DNA from: JBLIOB01 sp047639575
GTDB lineage: Bacteria > Bacteroidota > Bacteroidia > Flavobacteriales_D > Parvicellaceae
Direction of reading: 5' to 3'
DNA: 11,396 nt
NCBI GenBank assembly: GCA_047639575.1
Contig: JBLIOB010000123.1
Span: 1 to 11,396 of the forward strand
Shown here: in pieces, positions 1 to 6,304 of the stretch
Position numbering within the stretch: the first letter of the stretch is position 1
Layout of the letters: each line of letters begins with the position of its first letter
Position numbers and translations under genes: made by a program
The notes under the pieces: generated by a model
The model's input: the letters and a program-made list of their open reading frames with translations, nothing else
The model's database searches: none
What the model was told of the DNA's origin: nothing

Positions 1-859
1 TATAATATTTATTCTCAGGAAGTTCAGCTGGTGTAAACCATGACATATTTTCGACAATACCAAGTACAGGAACCTTTACAGAATCCAATTGAAACATAGC
101 TGCTCCTTTCTTAGCGTCAGCTAGAGCAATCTCCTGTGGAGTTGTAACAATGATAGCTCCTGTTATCGGCATTAGTTGAACAAGCGTTAAATGAATATCG
201 CCAGTTCCAGGAGGCATATCGATGAACATATAATCTAGTTCACCCCAATCTGCATCCATAACCATTTGCCTTAATGCTTTACTTGCCATTGGTCCTCTCC
301 AGACAATTGCTTGATTCATGTCTGAGAAAAAGCCTATTGAAAGCATTTTAACTCCAAAATTTTCAACCGGTTTTAGAAATGTTTTCCCGTCAATTTCAAC
401 CGCAGTTGGTTTTTCATCTATACAATCTAACATGATGTGCATAGATGGGCCATAAATATCGGCATCAATGATTCCAACTTTATAGCCTTTTTTAGCCAAT
501 CCAACAGCTAGGTTCGCTGTAACTGTAGATTTCCCTACACCTCCTTTTCCAGAGGCAACGGCTACAATATTTTTAATCTTAGGTAATACTTTAGGCGATT
601 CGGGTTTTTCTCTTGGAAGTGGTTCTACTACGCAGGTAATTTCCACATCTTTTCCTAATGATCGTGTTAAAGTAAACTCCACCGCTTCTTGCATTCTCTT
701 TCGATAATGCATCGCAGGGTTATTCACTAACACCTTTAAAGTGATTTTACCATCGTTGATTTCAAGATCTTTTACTAGATCTAATTCTACGATGTCCTTT
801 TTTAATTCTGGCTCAGTTACTTTTCTGAGTTCTTCGAGTATTTTTTCTTTCGTCAACAT
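1..859 (-). CDS. Mrp/ApbC (NBP35-family) iron-sulfur cluster carrier ATPase, C-terminus cut by window edge
   Basis: Cytoplasmic P-loop ATPase of the Mrp/ApbC family, which binds and delivers Fe-S clusters to apoproteins (family knowledge). I translated 286 codons from the ATG at 859-857 to the left edge. Residues 1-75 form a MIP18/DUF59-type N-terminal domain (LRKVTEPELKKDIVELDLV). A linker follows, then the deviant Walker A GKGGVGKS at residues 104-111, DADIYGPS at 132-139, MPPGTGD at 215-221 and the TTPQEIALADAKKG stretch at 239-252, all characteristic of Mrp. The C-terminal CxxC that would hold the cluster lies beyond the edge, so its presence cannot be checked. A -7 element lies 15 bases upstream. 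The alkyltransferase-like gene upstream is on the same strand, 49 bases away, so readthrough is possible. The family call is firm. Confidence 0.95.
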   Translation of the reverse strand, partial: MLTKEKILEELRKVTEPELKKDIVELDLVKDLEINDGKITLKVLVNNPAMHYRKRMQEAVEFTLTRSLGKDVEITCVVEPLPREKPESPKVLPKIKNIVAVASGKGGVGKSTVTANLAVGLAKKGYKVGIIDADIYGPSMHIMLDCIDEKPTAVEIDGKTFLKPVENFGVKMLSIGFFSDMNQAIVWRGPMASKALRQMVMDADWGELDYMFIDMPPGTGDIHLTLVQLMPITGAIIVTTPQEIALADAKKGAAMFQLDSVKVPVLGIVENMSWFTPAELPENKYY

Positions 860-874
860 GTAAAGTTCAGTGTG

Positions 875-882
875 CAAATTTA
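875..882 (-). promoter_or_regulatory. Bacteroidota -7 element for mrp
   Basis: On the minus strand this reads TAAATTTG, a full match to TAnnTTTG. It would start transcription about 10 bases before the ATG at 859. No TTG is visible at the usual -33 distance, so the site is only moderately supported. Confidence 0.45.
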
Positions 883-908
883 ATCAAAATTCTCCTGTGA
901 GTGACAGT

Positions 909-1256
909 TTACAGTGCTAATTCCTCTAATGGATCCCAGTACAGCTTTTTAAACTCGACTACCTGATCATTTTTCACTTTAACACCTTCCATTTCCAGCA
1001 ATTGTTGCATTGCAGTTGGTGAACCAAAATGGACTTTCCCAGTTAACAAACCGGCACGATTAACTACTCGATGAGCTGGCACTCCTTTTCTTCTGTGAGA
1101 TCCGTTCATTGCCCATCCAACCATCCTGGATGAACGTGCCATTCCCAAGTATTTTGCTATCGCACCATAAGAAGTAACTCGTCCTTCTGGAATCAACTCA
1201 CAAACTTGATATACCTGCTCAAAAAAGTCAGTTGTTTTTTCTGAATACTCGGTCAT
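909..1256 (-). CDS. Alkyltransferase-like (ATL) DNA repair protein, MGMT family without catalytic cysteine
   Basis: A protein of 115 residues with the O6-alkylguanine-DNA alkyltransferase DNA-binding fold only (no N-terminal MGMT domain). The active-site PCHR motif reads PAHRVVNRAGLLTGK (residues 60-74), with Ala61 in place of the acceptor cysteine. It therefore cannot dealkylate DNA. Known ATL proteins bind and flip O6-alkylguanine and hand the lesion to nucleotide excision repair. Also retained are Tyr30 (GRVTSYGAIAKYLG), a wing-helix region and the presumed arginine finger Arg44 in SSRMVGWAMNG. The length and C-terminal LYWDP are typical of ATLs. The start at 1256 gives a normal N-terminus (EQVYQVCELIPEGRV). 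It is divergent from the small lipoprotein gene, with 33 bases between. Confidence 0.92.
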   Translation of the reverse strand: MTEYSEKTTDFFEQVYQVCELIPEGRVTSYGAIAKYLGMARSSRMVGWAMNGSHRRKGVPAHRVVNRAGLLTGKVHFGSPTAMQQLLEMEGVKVKNDQVVEFKKLYWDPLEELAL

Positions 1257-1271
1257 GTTCTAAATTTAGAA

Positions 1272-1279
1272 TAAATGTA
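1272..1279 (-). promoter_or_regulatory. Probable -7 element for the ATL gene
   Basis: The minus strand reads TACATTTA, five of the six fixed positions of TAnnTTTG. It lies 15 bases before the ATG at 1256. It shares bases 1278-1279 with the opposite-strand element of the lipoprotein gene. No -33 TTG is seen. Confidence 0.35.
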
Positions 1280-1285
1280 GCTTTG
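1278..1285 (+). promoter_or_regulatory. -7 element of the small lipoprotein gene, probably giving a leaderless mRNA
   Basis: TAGCTTTG is a full match to TAnnTTTG and ends four bases before the ATG at 1290. Transcription from it would begin at or next to the start codon. No clear -33 TTTG is present. Confidence 0.45.
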
Positions 1286-1289
1286 ATCC

Positions 1290-1532
1290 ATGAAGAAATG
1301 GATTGGATTTGTATTACTAGTAGCGGCCATTTGTAGCTGCGCAGAGGAAGAAACAATTCAAGACAGTCTTTCAGAAACTGATTTAGAAGGTCTTCGCGAA
1401 AAGCTGGTTGAAACAGATCAAAGCATAGATCATTTAGAATCAACTATTAGGTACAATGATTCTTTGATTAAAATTTTAACATTGGACACAACTACGTTGG
1501 ATATGACCGCAGATACTCTTTTGAGTGACTAA
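1290..1532 (+). CDS. Small predicted lipoprotein with coiled-coil-like body, function unknown
   Basis: A protein of 80 residues beginning MKKWIGFVLLVAAICSC, a lipoprotein signal peptide. Cys17 is the best candidate for lipidation (preceding residues ICS), with Cys15 as an alternative. The mature part is very acidic at first (AEEETIQDSLSETDLEG). Residues about 28-65 show heptad-like leucine/isoleucine spacing, suggesting a short helix or coiled coil. I do not recognise a family. It is probably anchored in the inner or outer membrane facing the periplasm (inference). Its stop codon overlaps that of trmB by four bases, tail to tail. A good -7 element immediately before the ATG and a typical signal sequence support it as real despite its size. 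Confidence 0.75.
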   Translation: MKKWIGFVLLVAAICSCAEEETIQDSLSETDLEGLREKLVETDQSIDHLESTIRYNDSLIKILTLDTTTLDMTADTLLSD

Positions 1533-2209
1533 GGAATAAACTTCAAGTATTTAATCTTCTTTCCTTCATCCAGCCATCTTTGCTCGTAAAAAGTCCGAAT
1601 GTTTAGGATTTCAGAAGTATCCTGGTCCATCTGCTGAATCGCTTCTCCATACAAATCCCAAGTGCGGTAAATCTCTTTGTATTTGTTGCAATAAATCTCT
1701 TCTTCTGTAGAAGACATAAACATATCACTATCGGTCTTAACGTGAACAATCCCGTCTGATTGAAGGAAGTTTAAATAACGTTCAATAAAGACCCGAGAAG
1801 TCAACCTTTTATTTGATTTTTTAGGTTGGGGATCTGAAAAAGTACACCAAATCTCAGCCACTTCATTTTCACTAAAAAAGTGGCTGATAAAATCGATTTT
1901 TGTTCTTACAAAAGCTGCATTTCTTAAACCTTGTTCAACACCGTGCTTTGCACCTCTCCAAAGTCTTGCGCCTTTGATGTCAATACCAATGAAGTTTTTA
2001 TCCGGAAATCTTTTTGCTAGTCCGATGGTGTATTCTCCTTTACCACACCCAAGCTCTAAAACAATTGGATTATCATTACCAAAATGCTCTTTGGCCCATT
2101 TTCCCTGCATGAAAAAATTACCCGTTTTAATGTTATCCATTTCCGGTTCGAAGACGTTATTAAACGTTTTCATTTCTGCAAAACGAACTAATTTGTTTTT
2201 AGATGCCAT
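1529..2209 (-). CDS. trmB: tRNA (guanine-N7-)-methyltransferase TrmB
   Basis: Cytoplasmic SAM-dependent enzyme that methylates G46 in the tRNA variable loop. The 226-residue length is normal for the family. Visible motifs are the SAM-binding ELGCGKGEY at residues 52-60, the acidic strand IGIDIKG at 74-80, and the TrmB signature TFSDPQPKKSNKR at 123-135. The last of these holds Asp127-Pro128 and the basic tail. KTDSDMF at 158-164 and the C-terminal TFYEQRW at 206-212 also match. In many TrmBs the signature reads DPWPK; Gln in place of Trp is common in Bacteroidota (recollection, not checked). The start at 2209 gives a standard N-terminus. A perfect -7 element lies 17 bases upstream. The gene stands alone, divergent from the glycosyltransferase and convergent with the lipoprotein gene. 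Confidence 0.96.
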   Translation of the reverse strand: MASKNKLVRFAEMKTFNNVFEPEMDNIKTGNFFMQGKWAKEHFGNDNPIVLELGCGKGEYTIGLAKRFPDKNFIGIDIKGARLWRGAKHGVEQGLRNAAFVRTKIDFISHFFSENEVAEIWCTFSDPQPKKSNKRLTSRVFIERYLNFLQSDGIVHVKTDSDMFMSSTEEEIYCNKYKEIYRTWDLYGEAIQQMDQDTSEILNIRTFYEQRWLDEGKKIKYLKFIP

Positions 2210-2226
2210 TAAAATTAATTGGATGG

Positions 2227-2234
2227 CAAATGTA
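2227..2234 (-). promoter_or_regulatory. -7 element of trmB
   Basis: The minus strand reads TACATTTG, a full match to TAnnTTTG. The expected start of transcription is about 12 bases before the trmB ATG at 2209. The region at the -33 distance has no TTG. Confidence 0.5.
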
Positions 2235-2261
2235 ATAGATTATTTGCTTGACTTTATTATG

Positions 2262-2292
2262 TTGGAACAATCACATTCTGTGCGTACATTTA
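2262..2292 (+). promoter_or_regulatory. Promoter of the MurG-like glycosyltransferase gene
   Basis: TTG at 2262-2264 is followed after 20 bases by TACATTTA at 2285-2292 (five of six fixed positions of TAnnTTTG). The spacing suits the Bacteroidota sigma factor. The predicted transcription start is about 2297-2300, only a few bases before the proposed CTG start codon at 2303, so the mRNA would be leaderless or nearly so. Confidence 0.5.
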
Positions 2293-2302
2293 TATACTGA
2301 TC

Positions 2303-3343
2303 CTGAACAAGAAAATACTTATCGCCCCTTTAGATTGGGGCTTAGGCCATGCCACCAGGTGTGTTCCGATAATTAATGATTTAATGCTAAATCACGAGGT
2401 GGTTTTAGCTGGATCTGGAAGAATGGCATCATTCTTAACTCTCGCTTTTCCAACACTTCAATTTATAACATTTGAAGGATACAACATTAGCTATCCAGAC
2501 AAAGGTAGTATGGCGTTAAAAATGATGCTTCAAATGCCAAAAGTGTTAGCTCGAATCAAAGAAGAACAAAAAGAACTTCAGGCCATTATTAAAGCACATT
2601 CCATTGATATTGTGATTTCAGATAATCGCTTTGGACTCTATTCAGATCTAGCCCATACGATTTACATTACACATCAAGTTAATATTCAAGCTCCTGGCGT
2701 AATTGAAGATCAACTATTCAAATTACACAAGAAGTACATTGACCGATTTGATCAATGCTGGATTCCCGACCATGCTGGTTCTATAAATTTATCCGGAGCT
2801 CTTTCTCATGGAAAAAATCTGGACAATTGTACATTCATAGGACCGTTGTCTAGATTGAAAAAAGTTGATTCAGAAAAATTATTCGATTATTGCGCGCTTA
2901 TTTCTGGCCCTGAACCACAGCGGACTAAGTTTGAAGCAGAAATCAGGTCCTGTTTTAAGGACAGAAAAGAGTCGCTACTTATTCTAAGCGGCAAACCCGA
3001 GGAAGAAACATCAGTTACTGATGGCAACATAACTACAATTAGCCATGCCAACGACTCTGAATTGTCTCAGTTAGTTTGTTGTTCAACTACTGTTATTGCT
3101 CGGCCAGGTTACTCAACACTTATGGATTTGAGCACGCTCGGTTCTAAAGCAATCTTCATCCCAACTCCCGGTCAAACTGAACAAGAATACCTAGCACAAT
3201 ATCATTTTAAGCAGCATCAAATTCCTTTTGTCGAACAAAAGAAATTAACGATTGATGCTTTAATTTCAGTAGACGGAAAGGTAATTCCCTCTAAGGACAG
3301 CACCAATGATTTTAATGCATTAATCGAAAAAGGTTGGCCTTAG
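2303..3343 (+). CDS. MurG-like (GT28-type, GT-B fold) glycosyltransferase with non-canonical start codon
   Basis: Predicted nucleotide-sugar glycosyltransferase of the MurG/UDP-GlcNAc transferase-like group, acceptor unknown. The first ATG, at 2384, lies inside the conserved N-terminus. In the same frame upstream, residues NKKILIAPLDWGLGHATR are readable from 2306 onward, including the glycine-rich GLGHATR loop expected at the start of GT-B proteins. Back to the in-frame TGA at 2249-2251 there is no ATG, GTG or TTG. CTG at 2303, directly before NKK, is the most family-like start (346 residues); ATC at 2300 and CTG at 2297 are alternatives. The C-terminal half has the donor-site region ARPGYSTLMDLSTLGSKAI (about 265-285) and PTPGQTEQEYLA. 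No membrane segment is visible. A start-codon mutation or sequencing error cannot be excluded. It is divergent from trmB and convergent with the kinase gene. Confidence 0.8.
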   Translation: MNKKILIAPLDWGLGHATRCVPIINDLMLNHEVVLAGSGRMASFLTLAFPTLQFITFEGYNISYPDKGSMALKMMLQMPKVLARIKEEQKELQAIIKAHSIDIVISDNRFGLYSDLAHTIYITHQVNIQAPGVIEDQLFKLHKKYIDRFDQCWIPDHAGSINLSGALSHGKNLDNCTFIGPLSRLKKVDSEKLFDYCALISGPEPQRTKFEAEIRSCFKDRKESLLILSGKPEEETSVTDGNITTISHANDSELSQLVCCSTTVIARPGYSTLMDLSTLGSKAIFIPTPGQTEQEYLAQYHFKQHQIPFVEQKKLTIDALISVDGKVIPSKDSTNDFNALIEKGWP

Positions 3344-3399
3344 CGCTCAAGCCTGCAGCAATTTCAATACGTAGTTTTTAAAGAAGCGGAAAACCAAAT

Positions 3400-4440
3400 T
3401 CAGGCCTTTTTCAAAGTAAAAGAGAAGGTAGACCCTTCATTGACAGTACTCCGAACGTTAATAGTTTGACCGTGAGATTCAACCAGGTGTTTTACAATAG
3501 CTAGCCCCAACCCCGTCCCGCCTTCGTTTCTTGCTCTGCTTTTATCAACCCGGTAGAATCGTTCGAATAATCTCGGGAATTGCTCCTCAGCTATTCCAAT
3601 TCCGTTATCACTTACTTCAACCAGGATTTGTTTATCCATGTCATGGAATCGAATTTCGGTCTTGCCTCCATCGTTTCCATAATTCAATGAATTATTAATA
3701 AGGTTGGTGAAAATTTGAGCAATTCCCGATCGGTCCATTTCAACCAGTAAGGGTTTGTCATAATTAGTATTGAACGAAACTTCTATGTTCCGCTTCTGGG
3801 CTTTCATCTCAAAACTATCAACAACTTCTTTGGCTAATTCTACTATATCGCCAGACCGTAAAATCAAATTCAATCGGCCCTCTTCTAGTTTCGTAATTAC
3901 ATCCAGGTCCTCAATAATCTTAGTAACTCGGTCCACTCCTTTAGCTGCTCTTTCTAGAAATTTCCGATTTACAGCTTCATCCTCTAATCCTCCTTCTAGC
4001 AAGGTTAAAATATAACCCTGAATGCTGAAAATTGGCGTCTTTAACTCATGTGCAAGATTTCCAATGTACTCTCTTCTAAATGACTCTTGTGCTATTAATT
4101 CTTCAATCTGAGCTTGATTTTCTTTGGCCCAGTCTTCTACTTCTGTATTTACTTTTTGAAGAATATCTTCTCCCATCAAAAATTCCTTTTTGGTGTTACT
4201 CCCTAATTTATTTTTTCGGATCGTTCTATATATCAATCGAATTTTCTGATTGATAAAATACTCTAGACTATAGTAAACAATTATAAAGGACGCAATGGTA
4301 CTTAGTACAAAAAGTGAAAGTAACAGTATTACGTTAAAGTCACCTTCAACAATTGAATACACCGTATATATTATGCTTCCTACTGCGCCAATTACTAGCG
4401 AGACAAAAACTGCGACACTTCTAGGAGTAGAGAATTTCAT
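3400..4440 (-). CDS. PhoR-type membrane sensor histidine kinase
   Basis: A protein of 346 residues. Two N-terminal membrane helices (about 9-30 and 37-59) are separated by only a handful of residues, so there is no real periplasmic sensor domain. A charged cytoplasmic linker follows (60-120), then the HisKA dimerisation domain with phospho-acceptor His131 in NLAHELKTP. The HATPase_c domain carries the N box NLINNSLNYG (246-255), G1 DNGIG (278-282), the F box FERFYRVD (292-299) and G2 GGTGLGLAIVKH (307-318). All catalytic motifs are intact. The start abuts the regulator stop (TAA then ATG with no gap), so the pair is one transcript, regulator first. The architecture and the RR-HK order resemble Bacteroidota PhoB/PhoR. 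The signal it senses is inferred only from type and from the phosphate genes 5 kb away. Confidence 0.93.
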   Translation of the reverse strand: MKFSTPRSVAVFVSLVIGAVGSIIYTVYSIVEGDFNVILLLSLFVLSTIASFIIVYYSLEYFINQKIRLIYRTIRKNKLGSNTKKEFLMGEDILQKVNTEVEDWAKENQAQIEELIAQESFRREYIGNLAHELKTPIFSIQGYILTLLEGGLEDEAVNRKFLERAAKGVDRVTKIIEDLDVITKLEEGRLNLILRSGDIVELAKEVVDSFEMKAQKRNIEVSFNTNYDKPLLVEMDRSGIAQIFTNLINNSLNYGNDGGKTEIRFHDMDKQILVEVSDNGIGIAEEQFPRLFERFYRVDKSRARNEGGTGLGLAIVKHLVESHGQTINVRSTVNEGSTFSFTLKKA

Positions 4441-5118
4441 TTATGTCATTTCTAATTTATAGCCTACACCTTTTACTGTCTTAATGAAATCTTCGCCAAT
4501 TTTCTCTCTCAATTTTCGAATATGAACATCTATTGTTCGATCTCCCACTACTACTTCGTGGCCCCAAACTTCACTCAAAATACGCTCCCTAGTAAATACC
4601 TTTCCTGGTTTTGAAAGCAACAGAGCTATTAGCTCAAATTCTTTTCTAGGCAGCGATAATTCTTCTCCATTATATAAAACTAAGTATCTCTCTCGATCTA
4701 TTCTTATTGGTAAAGTAGACTGAGATTGCGCAGGAATATTAGCCCCCGACCTTCTTAACAATGCTTTTATTCTACTCACCAAAACTCGAGGCTTTATTGG
4801 CTTTGTGATGTAATCATCGGCTCCTGCATCAAATCCAGCAATTTGCGAATAATCCTCACCTCTAGCAGTTAAAAAAGCAATTAGCGTGTGCTGAAGAGAC
4901 GCTTGTTCTCTTATTAGCATGCAAGCCTCAACTCCATCCATTTCAGGCATCATTACATCCATTAAGATAAGATCAGGAATAATTTTTTTAGCAAGCTCAA
5001 CTCCTTCCTTACCATTGTAGGCAGAATGCACTATGTAGCCCTCTTTTTTCAAGTTGTATGCAACAATATCTATGATGTCCTCCTCATCATCAATGATAAG
5101 AATCTTGTAAATATCCAT
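4441..5118 (-). CDS. OmpR/PhoB-family response regulator
   Basis: DNA-binding regulator of 225 residues. The receiver domain (1-120) has the acidic pair Asp10-Asp11, phospho-acceptor Asp54 (LILMDVMMPEMDG), Thr84 and Lys106. The C-terminal winged helix (about 135-225) includes the GDRTIDVHIRKLREKIG recognition-helix region and the closing KTVKGVGYKLE wing. I chose the ATG at 5118 (MDIYKILIIDDEED) because the receiver's first strand starts there. An in-frame extension to 5253 would run across the opposite chromate-transporter gene and has no receiver-like residues. It is the first gene of a two-gene unit with the histidine kinase. The PhoB/PhoP-like layout makes the TTAACA repeats at 10598-10635 a candidate target (inference). 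Confidence 0.94.
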   Translation of the reverse strand: MDIYKILIIDDEEDIIDIVAYNLKKEGYIVHSAYNGKEGVELAKKIIPDLILMDVMMPEMDGVEACMLIREQASLQHTLIAFLTARGEDYSQIAGFDAGADDYITKPIKPRVLVSRIKALLRRSGANIPAQSQSTLPIRIDRERYLVLYNGEELSLPRKEFELIALLLSKPGKVFTRERILSEVWGHEVVVGDRTIDVHIRKLREKIGEDFIKTVKGVGYKLEMT

Positions 5119-5161
5119 TCTCCGTATTACTTTCGCTGTAAAATTAGTCAATCTGACGGTA

Positions 5162-6304
5162 GTGGAAAAAAAGCTGGGACATAGAATTCTAGAAATTGGT
5201 GGTTTATTTTTAAAACTAGGGCTAATCGCCTTTGGTGGACCAGCAGCACACATTGCTTTGATGCAAAAAGAAGTTATAGAAAAAAGGAAGTGGATGACGG
5301 ATCAGCACTTTCTTGATTTAATTGGAATCACTTCTCTCGTTCCGGGTCCTAATTCCACTGAAATGGTGATGCACTGTGGAAAAGAACGTGGGGGCATTGC
5401 TGGTCTTTTCATTGCAGGCGCAGCGTTCATTATTCCGGCAGTAATAATTACCCTGGGAATGGCTATGCTCTACAACGCCTATGCAGACTCAGAATATGTA
5501 GCTCCTTGGATATATGGAATTAAAGCTGGAGTTGTTGCATTGATTCTTTCTGCCGTTATCAAACTGGCTAAAAAAGCCGTTAAAAATTGGGTGCTTGGTA
5601 CTATTGGAGCCTTGGCTGTGGTTGCCGGTTTACTCGGGCAAAATGAAATCCTTGTTATTTTATGCGCTGGTCTTTTAAACCTAGGTGTGAAGCAATTCAA
5701 AATGGCACCTTCATTTATTTTGCCATTTGTTCTTCTGAACATTCCAACTGCGGCAAATGCGGGAACTGCTACTAACCTAAAAGTGTTTCTTATTTTCTTA
5801 AAAATGGGAAGCGTATTATTCGGAAGTGGATATTTGCTTTTGGCCTACTTAGATACAGAGTTGGTTCAGAATTTAAAATGGATTACTACAGATCAATTGG
5901 CCGAAGCGGTTGCTGTTGGGAACATCACACCGGGGCCCGTCTTATCAACTGCAACGTATATTGGTTACGAGATCAAAGGTTTTTGGGGAGCAGGTTTAGC
6001 TACTCTGGGGATTTTCTTACCATCTTTTATCATCATTATGATCATCTCTCCGTTTATACCGAAGCTTAGAAATTCAAAAACAGCGAGATCTCTAATTAAC
6101 GGAATCAACGTTGGCGCTTTGGCCATGATGACTGTAGTTACTTACAAGCTGGGGATAGGACTTCTGTTAGATTGGAAAAGTATAACCGTATTCATACTTG
6201 CAGCCGCGATAATGATTTTCTATTCTAAAATTAATTCATTCCTTTTTATAGGAGGATGCTCACTTGTTGGCTTCCTTTTATATTTAATACCTCCCCTGAT
6301 ATGA
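5162..6304 (+). CDS. Chromate transporter family (CHR/ChrA) protein, two-domain form
   Basis: Inner-membrane protein of 380 residues built of two homologous CHR halves. The first half carries GGPAAH (25-30) and GPNSTEM (62-68). The second carries the FLKMGSVLFGSGYLLLAYL stretch (212-230) and NITPGPVLSTATYIGY (254-269). There are about ten or more hydrophobic segments. Long-form members export chromate in characterised cases, but many family members have no tested substrate, so chromate is a family-based assignment. The start is GTG at 5162. It gives a short cytoplasmic N-terminus before LFLKLGLIAFGG, and no upstream in-frame alternative looks better. It is divergent from the response regulator with 43 bases between, and its TGA overlaps the bestrophin ATG (ATGA), implying translational coupling. 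Confidence 0.9.
   Translation: MEKKLGHRILEIGGLFLKLGLIAFGGPAAHIALMQKEVIEKRKWMTDQHFLDLIGITSLVPGPNSTEMVMHCGKERGGIAGLFIAGAAFIIPAVIITLGMAMLYNAYADSEYVAPWIYGIKAGVVALILSAVIKLAKKAVKNWVLGTIGALAVVAGLLGQNEILVILCAGLLNLGVKQFKMAPSFILPFVLLNIPTAANAGTATNLKVFLIFLKMGSVLFGSGYLLLAYLDTELVQNLKWITTDQLAEAVAVGNITPGPVLSTATYIGYEIKGFWGAGLATLGIFLPSFIIIMIISPFIPKLRNSKTARSLINGINVGALAMMTVVTYKLGIGLLLDWKSITVFILAAAIMIFYSKINSFLFIGGCSLVGFLLYLIPPLI

Noticed and set aside
1228..1443. Minus-strand open frame of 71 codons
   Set aside because: Antisense to the lipoprotein gene and overlapping the ATL start; no recognisable protein features.
1974..2300. Plus-strand open frame of 108 codons
   Set aside because: Mostly antisense to trmB, which is unmistakable.
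2303..2384. Frameshift or pseudogene explanation for the missing glycosyltransferase start
   Set aside because: The frame is continuous through the conserved N-terminus with no stop. Only the start codon is odd, so the gene is kept as intact.
3351..3410. GCCTG (3351) and CAGGC (3401) followed by a T run, as a possible terminator after the glycosyltransferase gene
   Set aside because: A five-base stem with a 45-base loop is too weak, and it runs into the kinase coding region.
5119..5161. Promoter-like TAATTTTA (minus, 5146-5139) and TACTTTCG (plus, 5128-5135) between the regulator and chromate-transporter genes
   Set aside because: Each misses a fixed position and has no partner -33 box; such matches are expected by chance in A+T-rich DNA. 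Promoters must lie here or upstream, but I cannot place them.
5119..5253. N-terminal extension of the response regulator up to an ATG at 5253
   Set aside because: The extra 45 residues lie over the start of the opposite chromate-transporter gene and have no receiver-like character; the receiver begins MDIYKILIIDDEE at 5118.
5479..6069. Open frames of 87 (minus) and 63 (plus) codons inside the chromate-transporter gene
   Set aside because: Shadows of a strong membrane-protein gene; composition does not look like a real protein.
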